A stretch of 64,000 nt of DNA, from NCBI RefSeq assembly GCF_036227125.1, contig NZ_CP109435.1, positions 7,812,001 through 7,876,000 of the forward strand, written 5' to 3'. This document shows positions 1 to 8,843 of this stretch, piece after piece (the first letter of the stretch is position 1; every line of letters begins with the position of its first letter). The translations under genes and the position numbers were made by a program. Below the pieces are notes generated by a model. It worked only from the letters and a program-made list of their open reading frames with translations, was not told the DNA's origin and searched no databases. The stretch comes from Streptomyces sp. NBC_01485. Its GTDB lineage: Bacteria > Actinomycetota > Actinomycetes > Streptomycetales > Streptomycetaceae.

Positions 1-70
1 CGGTTCAGCTCTTCCGGCCGTCTCGCGTGCGCAATCGGTTCAGTTCAACTCGGTCACAGGTCAGGCGAGT

Positions 71-742
71 TCAGCTCTTCTTGCCGTTCTGCAGAGCGGC
101 GACCGCTTCCTTCGCGGCCTTGATCGCACCCTTGTTGATCTCGTCGGTGCCGGGCGCCTTCTTCGACTCGAAGTCGCTGCCGTTGTAGTTGACGACGACC
201 AGCGCGTTGGACACCTGGGCGATGACGACGCCCTCCCGGGTCTGCTGCTTGTCCTCGGTCGTGAGGTTCACCACGGAGTAGGCCGCGTTCCCGAGCCCGG
301 GGACCGCCCCGCCGCCGCTCTTCTCCCTGATGCGCTCCTTGTACGAACTCTGTGCCGCGGCATCCGAGTCCGTGATCTCGAAGGAGATGTCGAGCCACCG
401 GTAGTCGTAGCCCTTGAGCGCGTTCCAGGAACACGTGCGGCGCAGGTCGACGTCCGTCGACGGGATCTCCTTGCCCGCGGTCTTGGCACCCGGCACGAGT
501 GCGGTGACCGTCTTCGTGGTCACGCTGGTGCAGGGGACGGGCGCGGCGGCGTACGTCTTGGACACGGCCGCGGAGGAGGGGTCGGACGACGCCTTCTCGG
601 ACTGGGTCTGCTGGGTTTCCCTGCCCGCGGTGTCCTGCGTTTCGGTGAGCGGGCCGGACGACATGGCCCAGCCCGCGCAGGCCAGCACGGCCACCGGGGT
701 CAGACGTGCGGTGAGGGCGAGCGGCAGTGGGAGAGAGCGCAC
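71..742 (-). CDS. DUF3558-like lipoprotein
   Basis: A 223-aa predicted surface lipoprotein. The hydrophobic N-terminus ends in V-L-A-C, so Cys22 is the probable lipidated residue, although Leu at -2 departs slightly from the lipobox consensus. Two conserved cysteines lie in P-C-T-S-V and C-S-W-N contexts, spaced as in DUF3558 proteins, a family of unknown function common in actinomycetes. The GTG at 742 is preferred over the longer upstream frame because it opens directly on the signal sequence and a GAAAG motif lies just upstream. The segment between signal and domain is rich in Ser, Thr and Gln, like a wall-spanning linker. The sequence TTCAGCTCTTC at its stop codon is repeated at position 4. 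Confidence 0.7.
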   Translation of the reverse strand: MRSLPLPLALTARLTPVAVLACAGWAMSSGPLTETQDTAGRETQQTQSEKASSDPSSAAVSKTYAAAPVPCTSVTTKTVTALVPGAKTAGKEIPSTDVDLRRTCSWNALKGYDYRWLDISFEITDSDAAAQSSYKERIREKSGGGAVPGLGNAAYSVVNLTTEDKQQTREGVVIAQVSNALVVVNYNGSDFESKKAPGTDEINKGAIKAAKEAVAALQNGKKS

Positions 743-1017
743 GGCGCACTTTCGTGGGGGACGGTGCGGACGACGTCCGCAGTGCGGACAAGGGACGCCA
801 GTGTCACACGACTCCCTGTGCGGCGGAAGTACGAACTCGCTCCGTGGCGGCCCGGTGACCAAGGGGCCCGGACCTACCGGGACATCACGGCGCTTCACGG
901 GATGGACGGGCGGCGCGGGCGCGCGGTGGGGAGCACCGGGTGCGGTGATCGAGGTCCGGCGCGGCGGGGGCCTGCGTACGATCGCGTCACCGGCCGTCGT
1001 GCAGTGAGGAGCCCTCC

Positions 1018-2844
1018 GTGTTCACCACCCGACCCACCCTCCAGGGAACCTTCGGCATGGTGTCCTCCACGCACTGGCTGGCCTCCCAGTCGGCGATGGC
1101 CGTCCTGGAGGGCGGCGGCAACGCCTACGACGCGGCCGTGGCCGGCGCCTTCGTGCTGCACGTCGTCGAACCGCATCTCAACGGCCCCGCCGGCGAGGTG
1201 CCGATCCTGCTCGCCCCGGCGGGCGGCGAGGTGCGGGTGCTGTGCGGGCAGGGGGTGGCGCCGGCGGGTGCGACGGTCGCGCACTACCGGGGGCTGGGCC
1301 TGGACCTCGTCCCCGGCACCGGACCCCTCGCCGCCGCCGTGCCCGGCGCGTTCGACGCCTGGCTGCTCCTGCTGCGCGACCACGGCACCAAGTCCCTCGC
1401 CGACGTCCTGAAGTACGCCGTCGGGTACGCCGAGCACGGGCACGCGCCCGTGGAGAACGTCGGCGCGACCGTCGAGACCGTACGGGAACTGTTCGAGACG
1501 GAGTGGACCTCCTCGGCGGAGGTGTACCTGCCGGGCGGGCGGTCGCCCCGCACCGGCGAACTGCTGCGCAACCCCGCCCTCGCCGCCACCTGGCGGCGGC
1601 TGCTCGCCGAGACCGCCGGGGCGGGCGACCGGGAGGCGGAGATCGAGGCCGCGCGGGAGGTGTGGCGGACCGGGTTCGTCGCCGAGGCGCTCGTCCGGCA
1701 GGCCGCCCGGCCCACCCTGGACACCAGCGGCGAGCGCCACACCGGCACCCTCACGGCCGCCGACCTCGCCGACTGGTCCGCGACCTACGAGACGCCGGCG
1801 ACCTACGACTGGAACGGCTGGACCGTGTGCAAGGCCGGGCCCTGGAGCCAGGGCCCGGCCCTCCTCCAGCAGCTCGCCCTGCTGCCGCCCGAGCTGCCCG
1901 CGTACGGCTCGGCCGACTACGTCCATCTCCTGATCGAGGGCTGCAAGCTCGCCATGGCCGACCGCGAGGCCTGGTACGGCGACGCGGCCGAGGTCCCGCT
2001 CGGCGAGCTGCTCGCCGCCGGCTACAACGCGGACCGGCGCGGGCTGATCGGCGACAAGGCGTCGTACGAGCTGCGGCCCGGCAGCCCCGGCGGGCGCCCG
2101 CCGAGGCTCAGCCCGCACGCGTACGCGGTCGTCAGTGACGATCCCGTCTTCAACCCGATGGGCGCGGGGGAGCCGACCGTCGCCAAGAGGCCGGCCTCGC
2201 CGGCGCCCGGGGAGCCGGAGGTGACGGGCGAGGGGCTCACCCGCGGAGACACCTGCCACCTCGACGTCGTCGACCGCTGGGGCAACATGGTCGCGGCCAC
2301 GCCCAGCGGCGGCTGGCTCCAGTCCAACCCGGTCGTGCCCGAACTGGGCTTCCCGCTCGGCACCCGGCTCCAGATGACCTGGCTGGAGGAGGGCCTGCCC
2401 AACTCGCTGACGCCCGGCCGCCGCCCCCGCACCACCCTCACCCCCTCGATCGCGCTGCGCGACGGGGTGCCGGTGCTGGCGTTCGGCACGCCCGGGGGCG
2501 ACCAGCAGGACCAGTGGCAGCTGCACTTCTTCCTGGCCGTCGCCCTCCGCGCGCGGGTACGCGGCGGACTCGACCTCCAGGGCGCGATCGACGCCCCGAA
2601 CTGGCACAACGACGCCTTCCCCGGTTCCTTCTACCCGCGCGGCATGCGGCCGGGCAGCGTCACCGTGGAGTCCCGGATGCCGGCGGAGGTGGTGGAGGAG
2701 CTGCGGCGGCGCGGCCATGACGTCACCCTCGGCGACCCGTGGTCCGAGGGCCGGCTGTGTGCGGTGGCCCGCGACCCGGAGAACGGAATCCTGTCGGCCG
2801 CCGCGAACCCGCGAGGGATGCAGGGGTACGCGGTGGGCCGCTGA
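1018..2844 (+). CDS. ggt: gamma-glutamyltransferase family protein
   Basis: A 608-aa Ntn-hydrolase of the GGT family, which removes gamma-glutamyl groups from glutathione-like or other substrates. In the family, the precursor cleaves itself before a Thr that becomes the N-terminal nucleophile. Here that residue is Thr412 in D-T-C-H-L-D-V-V-D, followed by the family's D-x-x-G-N-M-V-A-A-T stretch and the P-G-G-D oxyanion region. This predicts a large subunit of about 411 residues and a small one of about 197. No signal peptide is visible, so a cytoplasmic enzyme is likely. The GTG start has GAGGAG 7 nt upstream, and a TACGAT box at 977-982 is a possible -10. Substrate is unknown; acylase-type family members cannot be excluded. 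Confidence 0.88.
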   Translation: MFTTRPTLQGTFGMVSSTHWLASQSAMAVLEGGGNAYDAAVAGAFVLHVVEPHLNGPAGEVPILLAPAGGEVRVLCGQGVAPAGATVAHYRGLGLDLVPGTGPLAAAVPGAFDAWLLLLRDHGTKSLADVLKYAVGYAEHGHAPVENVGATVETVRELFETEWTSSAEVYLPGGRSPRTGELLRNPALAATWRRLLAETAGAGDREAEIEAAREVWRTGFVAEALVRQAARPTLDTSGERHTGTLTAADLADWSATYETPATYDWNGWTVCKAGPWSQGPALLQQLALLPPELPAYGSADYVHLLIEGCKLAMADREAWYGDAAEVPLGELLAAGYNADRRGLIGDKASYELRPGSPGGRPPRLSPHAYAVVSDDPVFNPMGAGEPTVAKRPASPAPGEPEVTGEGLTRGDTCHLDVVDRWGNMVAATPSGGWLQSNPVVPELGFPLGTRLQMTWLEEGLPNSLTPGRRPRTTLTPSIALRDGVPVLAFGTPGGDQQDQWQLHFFLAVALRARVRGGLDLQGAIDAPNWHNDAFPGSFYPRGMRPGSVTVESRMPAEVVEELRRRGHDVTLGDPWSEGRLCAVARDPENGILSAAANPRGMQGYAVGR

Positions 2845-2931
2845 CCTCCGCATCCCGGTTCTTCATCCCGATTCCACCCGGTGTGCACCGGCGGGCCGGG
2901 GATTGTCAGTGGGGCGTGCTCTCATGGAGAC

Positions 2932-3798
2932 ATGATCGAAGACACGGAAACCATCGACGAGTTTCTCGCCTTTCTCGCCCGCCACTCGGCCGACGTGGAG
3001 GAGGCGCTCCGCAATGCCGCCGCGGCCGAGATCATGCCCCGCTTCCGGCAGCTCGCCGCGCACGAGGTCGACCAGAAGAGCGGACCGCACGACCTGGTGA
3101 CGGACGCCGACCGTAACGCCGAGCTGTTCCTCACGAAGGCCCTCGGCGCCCTCCTGCCCGGCTCGGTGGTCGTCGGCGAGGAGGCGGTGCACGCCGACCC
3201 GGCGACGTACGAGGCGATACAGGGCGACGCGCCGGTCTGGATCATCGACCCGGTCGACGGGACACGGCAGTTCGTGCACGGCGACGACGGCTTCTGCACC
3301 CTGGTCGCGCTCGCCCGGCGCGGCGTCCTGCTCGCCTCCTGGACGTACGCCCCGGCCCGCGACCAACTGGCGACGGCCGTGCGCGGCGGCGGCGCGTTCC
3401 TGGACGGCGAGCGCCTGTTCGCCGGCCCGCCCGAGCCCGGCCGCGACCTGACGGTGGCCACCTCCCACCCCGACTACACCACCGACGAGCAGAAGCGCGC
3501 CCTGCTGGCGCTGTGGACGGACGGCGTCGCACCGCGCGCGTGCGGATCGGCCGGCCTGGAGTATCTCGCCATCGCCCGGGGCGAGTTGGACGCCACGGCC
3601 TTCTCCTGGGAGGCCGCCTGGGACCACGCGGCCGGACTGCTGCTGGTCGAGGAGGCGGGCGGCACCCACCTCACCCTCACCGGCGGGCCGTTCCGCATCA
3701 CGGGGGGCAACACCCTGCCGTTCACAGCGGCCAGGGACGCGGCGACGGCCCGCCGGGTGGCGGACCTGCTCGCGGGAGGCGGACCACTGGGGCGGTGA
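2932..3798 (+). CDS. inositol monophosphatase family protein
   Basis: A 288-aa Mg2+/Li+-type phosphatase of the IMPase superfamily. All three metal and catalytic signatures are present: G-E-E with Glu83, D-P-V-D-G-T at 106-111, and W-D-H-A-A-G from Trp230. The ATG at 2932 has GGAGA just upstream; the longer frame to 2881 lacks such a site. Actinomycete members include inositol-1-phosphatases and HisN-type histidinol-phosphatases, and sequence alone does not separate them here. It lies 87 nt after ggt on the same strand, but no functional link is apparent. Confidence 0.85.
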   Translation: MIEDTETIDEFLAFLARHSADVEEALRNAAAAEIMPRFRQLAAHEVDQKSGPHDLVTDADRNAELFLTKALGALLPGSVVVGEEAVHADPATYEAIQGDAPVWIIDPVDGTRQFVHGDDGFCTLVALARRGVLLASWTYAPARDQLATAVRGGGAFLDGERLFAGPPEPGRDLTVATSHPDYTTDEQKRALLALWTDGVAPRACGSAGLEYLAIARGELDATAFSWEAAWDHAAGLLLVEEAGGTHLTLTGGPFRITGGNTLPFTAARDAATARRVADLLAGGGPLGR

Positions 3799-4218
3799 GG
3801 GTCTCCGCGGGGCGGGGGCGGGTTCTGCGGCGCGGGGTGCGGTCGTCGCGGGCGGTGGGGGTGGCTCCTGCTTGCGGTGGGGCGGCTCCTGCGGGCGCGG
3901 GTGTGGGTGCGGGCCCGCTGATGTGGGTGCGGGCCTGCTGACGTGGTCGGGCGGCGGCTTCCGCGGTGCGGTGGCGCGGATCCGGCGGTGTGCGGGCCTG
4001 GCCGCGTGAGAGCGAGGCTGCCTGGCGGTTCGAGGCCGCCCGGCGGTTCGAGTCTCCCGGCAGTTCGAGGCTTCCGGCGGTTCGATGCTTCCCGACGGAC
4101 GGATCGAGGCTCCCGACGGTTCGGGGGCACCGCGCCGCCGGTGTTGTCGTGGCACCGGCATATCCTGATTGCGGGGGCCGCCGGTCTACGGAGGTCACCG
4201 GCTGACGAAGGGGTCGAA
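3799..4218. other. 420-bp intergenic region with degenerate direct repeats
   Basis: No gene is supported here. The first part repeats short motifs around GATGTGGGTGCGGGCCTGCTGA. The second (4024-4125) is a degenerate tandem array described separately. The last 25 bases carry the ribosome site for the next gene. Frames across the region have no start with a ribosome site and no family-like protein. Confidence 0.6.
4024..4125. repeat. degenerate about 17-bp tandem array (GGCGGTTCGAGGCTCCC)
   Basis: Six copies of a unit centred on TTCGA begin at 4029, 4047, 4064, 4081, 4103 (ATCGA) and 4120 (TTCGG). Spacing is 17-18 bp with one 22-bp step. The sequence around each core is roughly GGCGG-TTCGAG-GCTCCC. 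The array is intergenic, upstream of the FAD oxidoreductase gene. It is probably a slippage-derived minisatellite; no protein-binding role can be shown. Confidence 0.6.
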
Positions 4219-5640
4219 GTGCCGTCGATGCTCGATGCGGTCGTGGTGGGAGCGGGGCCCAACGGGCTGACCGCGGCGGTGGAGCTGGCCAGGCGCGGCT
4301 TCTCCGTGGCGCTGTTCGAGGCGCGGGACACCGTGGGCGGTGGAGCCCGCACCGAGGAGCTCACCCTGCCGGGCTTCCGCCACGACCCGTGCGCCGCCGC
4401 GCACCCCCTGGGCATCAACTCGCCCGCCTTCCGCGCCCTGCCCCTGGAGCGCTACGGCCTGGAGTGGCTGCACGCCGAACTGCCCATGGCCCACCCGTTC
4501 CTCGACGGCAGCGCCGCCGTGCTGTCGAGGTCGGTCGCCGAGACGGCCGCGTCCTTCGGGCCGCGCGACGCGGGCGCGTACCGCCGCCTGGTCGAGCCCT
4601 TCCTGCCCAAGTGGGACACCCTGGCCCGCGACTTCATGTCGCTGCCGCTGACCGCGCTCCCGCGCGACCCGGTCACCCTGGCCCGGTTCGGCCTGGTCGG
4701 GCTGCCCCCGGCCGCCTGGCTCACCCGCCGCTTCCGCGACGAGCCCGCCAAGACCCTCTTCGCCGGCCTCGTCGCCCATGTCATGGCCCCGCTGACCGGC
4801 ATCGGCACCGGCGCAGTCGGTCTGGTCTTCGCCCTCGCCGCGCACGCGCGCGGCTGGCCGGTGGCCCGCGGCGGCTCCCAGTCCATCTCGGACGCCCTCG
4901 CCGCCTACCTCCAGGATCTCGGCGGCAGCATCCACACCGACTACGAGGTCAAGCGCCTCGACGACCTGCCCCCGGCCCGCGCCTACGTCTTCGACACCTC
5001 GCCCACCGCCCTCGCCCGCATCGCCGGCTTCGGCAACTACTACGAGGGCTACAAGTACGGCCCCGGCGTCTTCAAGATCGACTACGCGCTCGACGGCCCC
5101 GTCCCGTGGACCGCGAAGGAGGCCCGCGCCGCCGGCACCGTACAGATCGGAGCGGACAGCGCGGAGATCGGCGCCGCCCTGCGCGCCCCGTCCCGGGAGG
5201 GCCGGGCCCCCGACCGGCCCTTCATGATCACCGTGCAGCCCAGCGTCGTCGACCCCACCCGCGCCCCGGCCGGCAAGCACGTCTTCTGGGCGTACGGCCA
5301 TGTCCCCAACGGCTGGACCGGCGACCTCACCGACGCCATGGAACGCCAACTGGAGCGCTTCGCCCCGGGGTTCCGCGACCGCGTCCTCGCACGGGCCACG
5401 GCCGGCCCCGCCGAACTCGCCGCCCGCAACGCCAACTACGTCGGCGGAGACATCGCCTCCGGCGCGGCCTCAGGACTCCAGCTCCTGCTGCGCCCCAAGC
5501 TGACCCCGTTCCCGTACGCCACCCCGCACCCGGCCGTCTTCATCTGTTCCTCGGCCACCCCGCCCGGCCCGGGCGTGCACGGCATGTCGGGCCACAACGC
5601 GGCGAAGGCCGTGTGGCGGAGGCTGCGGCGGCAGGGCTGA
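4219..5640 (+). CDS. phytoene-desaturase-like FAD-dependent oxidoreductase
   Basis: A 473-aa flavoprotein with an N-terminal Rossmann fold: G-A-G-P-N-G at residues 11-16, then an E-A-R-D-T-V-G-G-G motif typical of the CrtI/amine-oxidase group. The C-terminal segment resembles the region that closes the FAD site in this family. The GTG at 4219 is chosen because AAGGGG lies 5 nt upstream; a frame reaching 3943 would add about 90 residues of non-conserved, repeat-encoded sequence. No carotenoid genes are adjacent. This group (annotated in actinomycetes as NAD(P)/FAD-dependent oxidoreductase, related to human PYROXD2) usually has no assigned substrate. A true carotenoid desaturase is unlikely from context. 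Confidence 0.85.
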   Translation: MPSMLDAVVVGAGPNGLTAAVELARRGFSVALFEARDTVGGGARTEELTLPGFRHDPCAAAHPLGINSPAFRALPLERYGLEWLHAELPMAHPFLDGSAAVLSRSVAETAASFGPRDAGAYRRLVEPFLPKWDTLARDFMSLPLTALPRDPVTLARFGLVGLPPAAWLTRRFRDEPAKTLFAGLVAHVMAPLTGIGTGAVGLVFALAAHARGWPVARGGSQSISDALAAYLQDLGGSIHTDYEVKRLDDLPPARAYVFDTSPTALARIAGFGNYYEGYKYGPGVFKIDYALDGPVPWTAKEARAAGTVQIGADSAEIGAALRAPSREGRAPDRPFMITVQPSVVDPTRAPAGKHVFWAYGHVPNGWTGDLTDAMERQLERFAPGFRDRVLARATAGPAELAARNANYVGGDIASGAASGLQLLLRPKLTPFPYATPHPAVFICSSATPPGPGVHGMSGHNAAKAVWRRLRRQG

Positions 5641-5704
5641 CGACCGGATCGGACCCGGGACCGGATCGGGGCTCGGCCGGCGGTTGGCCTTGGTATACAC
5701 AGGC

Positions 5705-6220
5705 ATGACCACGACCACGATCACGCTCGTCCAGGGCGACATCACCCGGCAGTCCGTGGACGCCATCGTCAACGCGGCCAACTCCTCCCTGCTCGGCGGC
5801 GGCGGCGTCGACGGTGCCATCCACCGCCGGGGCGGCCCCGAGATCCTCGCCGACTGCCGCCGCCTGCGCGCCGCGCACTACGGCAAGGGCCTGCCCACCG
5901 GCCGCGCGGTCGCCACGACCGCGGGCGAACTGGACGCGCGCTGGGTGATCCACACCGTCGGCCCCGTGCACAGCGCGACCGATGACCGGTCGGAGCTGCT
6001 GGCCTCCTGTTACCGGGAGTCGCTGCGCGTGGCGGACGAACTGGGTGCCCGCACCGTCGCCTTCCCGGCGGTCTCCGCCGGCATCTACGGCTGGCCGATG
6101 GACGATGCCGCCCGGATCGCGGTGGAGACGGTCCGGGCCACGGAGACGGACGTCGAGGAGGTCAGGTTCGTCCTCTTCGACGAGCGGGCGTACGAGGCGT
6201 TCGCCGGACAGGTCCGGTGA
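5705..6220 (+). CDS. macro-domain protein, probable O-acetyl-ADP-ribose deacetylase
   Basis: A 171-aa stand-alone macro domain of the YmdB/MacroD type. The ADP-ribose pocket is visible: Q-G-D-I at 10-13, V-N-A-A-N-S at 22-27, then G-G-G-G-V-D-G-A-I-H at 31-40. Later come the family's G-x-A-V-A-T-T-A-G and H-T-V-G-P segments and a G-I-Y-G-W-P loop. Such enzymes hydrolyse O-acetyl-ADP-ribose (a sirtuin product) or remove ADP-ribose from proteins; a sirtuin is encoded at 21507-22244. The ATG at 5705 has no ribosome site but TATACA ends 5 nt before it, so translation may be leaderless. Confidence 0.9.
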   Translation: MTTTTITLVQGDITRQSVDAIVNAANSSLLGGGGVDGAIHRRGGPEILADCRRLRAAHYGKGLPTGRAVATTAGELDARWVIHTVGPVHSATDDRSELLASCYRESLRVADELGARTVAFPAVSAGIYGWPMDDAARIAVETVRATETDVEEVRFVLFDERAYEAFAGQVR

Positions 6221-6297
6221 CGGTGGTGGTCGTGCGGCCGCGCACCGACGTGGGGGCAGTCCGGTGAACTGACCGCCCTGTAGCCGCAGTTGGCGAG

Positions 6298-6339
6298 CTG
6301 ATACCGCCCCCCCCGGTCGCGGCGGGAGGGCGGTATCAG
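6298..6339. terminator. bidirectional hairpin terminator
   Basis: CTGATACCGCCC pairs perfectly with GGGCGGTATCAG (12 bp) around an 18-nt loop. It lies between the convergent macro-domain and M1 peptidase genes, 78 nt after one stop and 32 nt from the other, and is followed by a second TATCAG. There is no T-tract, as is usual for Streptomyces terminators. Confidence 0.8.
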
Positions 6340-6370
6340 TATCAGTGGACGAACCGGTGCCGGATCAGGA

Positions 6371-8233
6371 TCAGCCGTCGATGCGGTGGGTCGTCCAGAA
6401 CGACGTCAGGTCCGTGGTCGTGGCGGCCTGGGCCGCCGCCTTGAACTCGGCCGTGGTCGAGACGCCGTACCAGTGCGAAGTGGCGTAACTCTTCAGCAGG
6501 TTGGCCATCGCGGTGTCGCCGATGAGGCGGCGCAGGTCGTGCAGGGCGCACTTGCCGTAGCCGTAGACGACGGTGGAGTACCGGGAGGAGTGGGCGTCCC
6601 AGTAGGCCATCGAGTTGGTGATCTTCTCCGCCGACGAGGCCCACGAGACGCTGCTCCAGCAGCCGGAACCGGTCTTGCCCAGTGCCAGGTCGGTGGCGTA
6701 GTCGGTGAACGACTCGTCCAGCCAGGGGCTGTTGTACTCGTCGTCGCCGACGATCCCGTACCACCACTGGTGGCCGATCTCATGGGTCAGCGCCGTCGTG
6801 CTCACCAGGTCGAGGACGAACCCGGGGTACTCCATGCCGCCGAACCAGAAGTTGTTGTCGATGACGGCGTCCAACTCGCCGTACTGATAAGCCCCGAAGC
6901 GGGCGGAGTGGGCGTCGACCGCGGTCTTGGCGGTGGTGAGCATCGACTGCGCGTTGGCCGAGCTGATGCCGGAGACGGAGTAGACGTTGATCGGGGTCCC
7001 GGCGGTCGAAGTGCCGGAGATCTTGCTGAACGGGCCCGCCGCCCACGCGAAGTCACGCACCTTGGCGGCGGTCGCCGTGGTGATCGTGCGCCCGCTGGAG
7101 CCTGCGGTGTCGACCGAGGCGCCGGTGGCCGGCACCAGCAGGGTGGTCGGGTGGTCGAGGGTCACATGGAAGTCGGCGGCCAGGGAGTAGAACGACTCGC
7201 CGTTGTTCGTGTACGGGTCCAGGTGCCAGCCCGTCCCGTCCTTGACCGCGAGCACCGGCAGCGCGTTGCCGATCATGCTGAACGCGCCGTCGTAGCCGAA
7301 CCGGTCGGCGCCGCTCGGGACGGTGATCCCCAGGTCGAAGCCGATCGTGGCGCTCTGCCCCGGCGCGAGCGGGGTGGGCAGGGCGATCTGGAGGGCCGTG
7401 CAGCCGACCGAGAGGGCGCCCGCGGTGCCGCCGGTGACGTTGGTGACCGTGATCGGCATCGCGGAGCAGGTGCCGTGGTAGTTGTCCCACAGCCGCAGGT
7501 ACACCTCGCTCAGCGCGGTGGCGGAGGCGTTGGTGAAGGTCGCGCTCTCGTGACCGGTCCAGGCCGTGCCGGCCGTGTTGCTGGTGAGGCTGACGGTGTA
7601 CGACGGGGCGACCGGCGTACGGGTCGAGTCCGCCGGCGGGGCGGTGTCGCCCGAGGTGTTGAGGGCGACGTCGTCGAGGACGAAGCTCGACTGGAGGCTG
7701 GAGTCCTCGGTGCCGGTGAAGGCGAGGCTCACGGTCTGGCCCGCGAAGGCCGACACGTCGAACGACTTCTGGACGTAGCCGGTGTTCTTGTCGAGGTTGG
7801 AGTACGTCGCCAGCGTCGTCGTGCCGATCTTGGCCGTCAGCTTGTCGTACGCGGTGGACGAGGTCGTCTCGGCCGAGTCGACGTGCAGCCAGAAGGTGAG
7901 GGTGGCGGCGGCGCACCCGGACGGGATCGTGACGCTCTGCGACAGCGTGTCGGTGTGCGTGCTGCCGACTCCGTCCAGCCACGCGAAGGCGGTGCCGCCG
8001 TGCGCGGACTGACCGGTGCGGCTGGTGATCACGCTCGTCGAGGACGGGGTCCACGCGGAGGTGCCGCTCTCGAAGTCGCCGCCCGCGACCACCTGGGCCG
8101 GGGTGCAGGCGGCTGCCGCGGTGGTCGCCTTCTCCGGTGCGGCGGCCACGGGTGTGGCGGGGAGCGAGACGGCGGCCAGCGCGGCGAGGGCGAGTGCGCT
8201 CGTGGCGAGGGCCTTGCGGGGGGTGGGTCTCAC
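6371..8233 (-). CDS. secreted M1-family zinc aminopeptidase
   Basis: A 620-aa secreted metallopeptidase. The signal peptide covers the first 25-30 residues (R-P-T-P-R-K-A followed by an Ala/Leu core ending A-A-A). A beta-sandwich of about 150 residues follows, resembling CBM/MAM-like jelly rolls (G-G-D-F-E-S ... S-F-V-L-D-D-V). The catalytic part contains G-G-M-E-Y-P-G, the exopeptidase motif of M1, and H484-E-I-G-H488 with Glu507 18 residues later, the complete gluzincin zinc site. The GTG at 8233 is preferred because AAAGGAG sits 6 nt upstream; the ATG at 8374 would place nearly 50 residues before the signal. The N-terminal domain may tether the enzyme to a polymer (inference). Confidence 0.9.
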   Translation of the reverse strand: MRPTPRKALATSALALAALAAVSLPATPVAAAPEKATTAAAACTPAQVVAGGDFESGTSAWTPSSTSVITSRTGQSAHGGTAFAWLDGVGSTHTDTLSQSVTIPSGCAAATLTFWLHVDSAETTSSTAYDKLTAKIGTTTLATYSNLDKNTGYVQKSFDVSAFAGQTVSLAFTGTEDSSLQSSFVLDDVALNTSGDTAPPADSTRTPVAPSYTVSLTSNTAGTAWTGHESATFTNASATALSEVYLRLWDNYHGTCSAMPITVTNVTGGTAGALSVGCTALQIALPTPLAPGQSATIGFDLGITVPSGADRFGYDGAFSMIGNALPVLAVKDGTGWHLDPYTNNGESFYSLAADFHVTLDHPTTLLVPATGASVDTAGSSGRTITTATAAKVRDFAWAAGPFSKISGTSTAGTPINVYSVSGISSANAQSMLTTAKTAVDAHSARFGAYQYGELDAVIDNNFWFGGMEYPGFVLDLVSTTALTHEIGHQWWYGIVGDDEYNSPWLDESFTDYATDLALGKTGSGCWSSVSWASSAEKITNSMAYWDAHSSRYSTVVYGYGKCALHDLRRLIGDTAMANLLKSYATSHWYGVSTTAEFKAAAQAATTTDLTSFWTTHRIDG

Positions 8234-8843
8234 ACGTGGCTCCTTTGCGGCGGCCGGGTTTCCGGCCTGCTCGGTGGCTGTCCCGACGGCGTGGGTGTGC
8301 TGTAGGGCAGTGCGCGACGGCGGCTGCCGGAAGCGTGACAGATTTGACGCGGTCATGCCATCCATGATTGGCAAAGGGACTTCACAGCGACGGACGGAAC
8401 TCCCCGCTCACAGCCCCGCCCGCGCCGAGGAACCCGGCCCACCCATGCCCTGGAGCCCGGCCTGCCGTACCCCGGATTCCGGCCCGCCCATGCCCCGGAA
8501 CCCGGCCTGCTCACGCTCAGGAACCTGGCACGCCGCACCCCGAAGCCCTGCCCGCCGCGCCTCGGAGCCCCGCCCGTCGGACCCCGGAGCCCGCCCCGCT
8601 GTACCCCGGATGTCGCCCCGCTCACAGCCCCGGAACGCCCGTTCGCCTCCCAGGTAGCCTGCTCTTCTGCGGGTCGTCTGCGGGTCGGCAGCCGCCCGCT
8701 CACACCCGCCCGCTCTCCGCTGTGCGCCGGGCTTAACTCCCGGCGGCCGGTCCGGGAGACACCTGCGTAATGCGCGGTTCGTACCGTCGCAGAGGCTTGC
8801 AGAGGCTCTCATCAGGCCGATCGTCCGAAGGAAAGGGGCGCCC
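8234..8843. other. 610-bp intergenic region between divergent genes
   Basis: It holds the 5' region of the M1 peptidase gene (minus strand), with the inverted repeat TGCCA-N8-TGGCA at 8356-8373 as a possible operator. A degenerate repeat field follows (about 8424-8650), then the nitrate reductase 5' region. GCAGAGGCT occurs twice in tandem near 8790-8810, and CTGCG/CGCAG arms flank 20 nt nearby. Open frames here are repeat-encoded and show no family features. Confidence 0.6.
8424..8650. repeat. degenerate CCCCGGAACCCGGCCTGCC-type repeat field
   Basis: About eight imperfect copies of a 25-30 bp motif of the form cccatgCCCCGGAACCCGGCCtgc recur, with variants such as ccctggagcccggcctgc, accccggattccggcccg and accccggagcccgccccg. 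The irregular spacing suggests decayed tandem duplication rather than an ordered array. Its strong purine/pyrimidine strand bias explains the long shadow frames here. Confidence 0.5.

Noticed and set aside
54..791. 245-aa minus-strand frame overlapping the lipoprotein gene
   Set aside because: Arg/Gly-rich out-of-frame translation of the same DNA; the 71-742 frame has the signal and DUF3558-like cysteines.
895..2853. 652-aa minus-strand open frame over ggt
   Set aside because: Shadow of a high-GC gene: Arg/Gly/Val-rich low-complexity translation with no domain; the plus-strand frame has complete GGT motifs.
8650..8843. GlnR operator upstream of the nitrate reductase gene
   Set aside because: GTAAT followed by TTCGTACC loosely resembles one GlnR half, but the GTNAC-N6-GAAAC pattern is not met.
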